Positions 5,816-6,413 of a stretch of DNA of 6,413 bases are shown one piece after another; within the stretch, counting starts at the first letter, position 1, and each line of letters begins with the position of its first letter. Made by a program: the position numbers and the translations under genes. The notes below the pieces were generated by a model, which saw only the letters and a list, made by a program, of their open reading frames with translations, searched no databases and was not told the origin of the DNA. The stretch is from an uncultured Clostridia bacterium (lineage in GTDB: Bacteria > Bacillota > Clostridia > Oscillospirales > Acutalibacteraceae), in contig CAMNDS010000052.1 of the NCBI GenBank assembly GCA_946535695.1, positions 1-6,413 of the forward strand, read 5' to 3'.

Positions 5816-5990
5816 CCTCGAGGAGCCTCAAGGGGCATAAATTTTTGATTACTCTTGGATTTAGAATTAAAATTTAAACTATTGAAGTTTTATTTTTAAT
5901 TCCTAACGATTTTCTTGATTTTTAAAAATTATACATAAAAAGTTAAATATCCTTTCCAGCTCCACCGGAGAAAATTGGTAGCATTTAAAT
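5816..5990. other. AT-rich spacer after the tRNA cluster with no gene, holding short hairpins
   Basis: No open frame here is supported. Just after tRNA-Pro, CCTCGAGG and GCC/GGGC can fold weakly and may help end the tRNA transcript, but there is no good T-run. A small hairpin, CTCC/GGAG with a three-base loop at 5960-5970, lies just past the end of the minus-strand DUF4352 remnant and could be a decayed terminator of that gene. A minus-strand extended -10 (TGTATAAT, at 5928-5935) is visible, but it lacks a -35 and has no target gene. Confidence 0.4.
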
Positions 5991-6137
5991 TTATAATTTA
6001 ATTTCGATGTTTTTATTTGACCAAAACGATAGTGAGTATTTTAACGATAAGTTTTTATCACCTTTTGGTACTTCAAAAACCATTGAACCTTTTATTTTAC
6101 CGTTTTCTGAAAGCTGACCTGAGCTTAATGAATCGTT
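5991..6137 (-). pseudogene. Remnant of a DUF4352-type domain (C-terminal half only)
   Basis: On the minus strand 48 codons ending in TAA at 5991-5993 encode a peptide with LSSGQLSENGKIKGSMVFEV, then PKGDKNLSLKYS, then FWSNKNIEIKL. The order of elements (gain of G after a polar turn, G-x-M-VFEVPK, D-x-x-L-x-L-x-Y, a closing strand) matches the end of DUF4352 immunoglobulin-like domains, usually found at the C terminus of secreted lipoproteins. The full domain is roughly twice this length, and the lipobox, linker and first strands are missing. Upstream, the frame runs through low-complexity AT-rich sequence and the terminator hairpin before meeting a stop, with no plausible start. The only in-frame ATG (6081-6083) would leave 30 residues. 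It is best read as a gene fragment after deletion. Confidence 0.65.
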
Positions 6138-6176
6138 ATCTATATGTATAAATAATATAAAAAATTTAAATAAACT

Positions 6177-6204
6177 TCTCCGGTAGTGCCGGAGGCTGTT
6201 TTTT
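6177..6204 (+). terminator. Rho-independent terminator hairpin
   Basis: CTCCGG (6178-6183) and CCGGAG (6189-6194) form a perfect six-base stem with loop TAGTG, extended by a T-G pair, and are followed by GCTG and a run of six T at 6199-6204. It points along the plus strand, yet no plus-strand gene lies between tRNA-Pro and it. It may end tRNA read-through or have outlived a lost gene. The 99 bases after it (6205-6303) contain nothing I can support. Confidence 0.7.
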
Positions 6205-6303
6205 ATTATGTTTTAACTAGGATTTGTTAACATGCGCAGAGAATCAAAAATAAAAGCGAAGTGAATAAAGAAAAGAAAAACAAATGATTTTACTAAAAAG
6301 TCG

Positions 6304-6413
6304 TTAAATTTTGTCAAAATTCCAAGGAATTTTTCGATTAGATTTGTATGGAACAATGAGGTTAAAATTTAAACTTTGATCTAAAAACCGGATATTATCG
6401 TCTTCGTAAGCTT
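6304..6413 (-). pseudogene. Truncated IS5-like transposase fragment (cut by window end)
   Basis: On the minus strand, entering from the window edge, the frame reads (K)AYEDDNIRFLDQ, then NFNLIVPYKSNRK, then IPWNFDKI, and stops at 6304-6306. This matches the region around the second catalytic Asp-type segment of IS5/IS427-like DDE transposases, where D-K-A/G-Y-D/E is followed by a helix, a V-I/V-P-P/Y-K-S-N-R-K loop and a W-x-Y/F-D-K motif. In full proteins this continues into a helix carrying the last catalytic Glu (RN-x-IER-like). That part is absent here in all three frames, so the 3' end has been lost and the copy is inactive unless rejoined elsewhere. The 5' part lies outside the window. 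Confidence 0.65.

Noticed and set aside
1..6413. CRISPR array, rRNA genes, replication origin or a multi-gene defence system
   Set aside because: No regularly spaced repeats, rRNA-like sequence, DnaA-box cluster or recognisable defence genes were seen on either strand.

Overview
The window is AT-rich bacterial DNA using the standard code: tryptophan is TGG and TGA serves only as a stop. Shine-Dalgarno sites are clear and tRNAs carry an encoded CCA end. The lineage cannot be fixed from this sequence. A DUF6020-type membrane protein and the low GC suggest a Firmicutes-like or other low-GC, possibly host-associated gut bacterium; this is inference.

Layout. At 1-97 there is the tail of an unidentified plus-strand gene. 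A spacer of about 200 bases follows, holding an imperfect hairpin (203-225) and weak promoter candidates. From 308 to 3692 runs a tight three-gene plus-strand operon: a family 2 glycosyltransferase with two C-terminal membrane helices (polyprenyl-phosphate sugar synthase type), a polytopic DUF6020-like membrane protein resembling GT-C glycosyltransferases, and an RdgB/HAM1 nucleotide house-cleaning pyrophosphatase. The first two probably form a donor-synthase and membrane-transferase pair that puts sugar on a cell-surface polymer. The third is a housekeeping passenger.

Converging on the operon from the right (5091 down to 3835) is the most unusual gene here: a 418-residue protein with a signal peptide, a Cys-rich N-terminal half containing a YHS/TRASH-like zinc-finger pattern and a RING-like cluster, and a C-terminal tandem duplication of a unit of about 97 residues. 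It is a complete single-gene unit, with a near-consensus promoter, a perfect 14-bp palindrome at the expected transcription start, a strong ribosome site, and a hairpin terminator between the convergent genes.

From 5226 to 5815 there is a decayed copy of a dispersed intergenic repeat and a cluster of three tRNA genes: Leu(CAA), Trp(CCA) and Pro(TGG). The right end (5816-6413) is a gene graveyard: a remnant of a DUF4352-type domain and a truncated IS5-like transposase, both on the minus strand, with a CTCCGG/CCGGAG terminator hairpin between them. No CRISPR array, rRNA or replication origin was seen.
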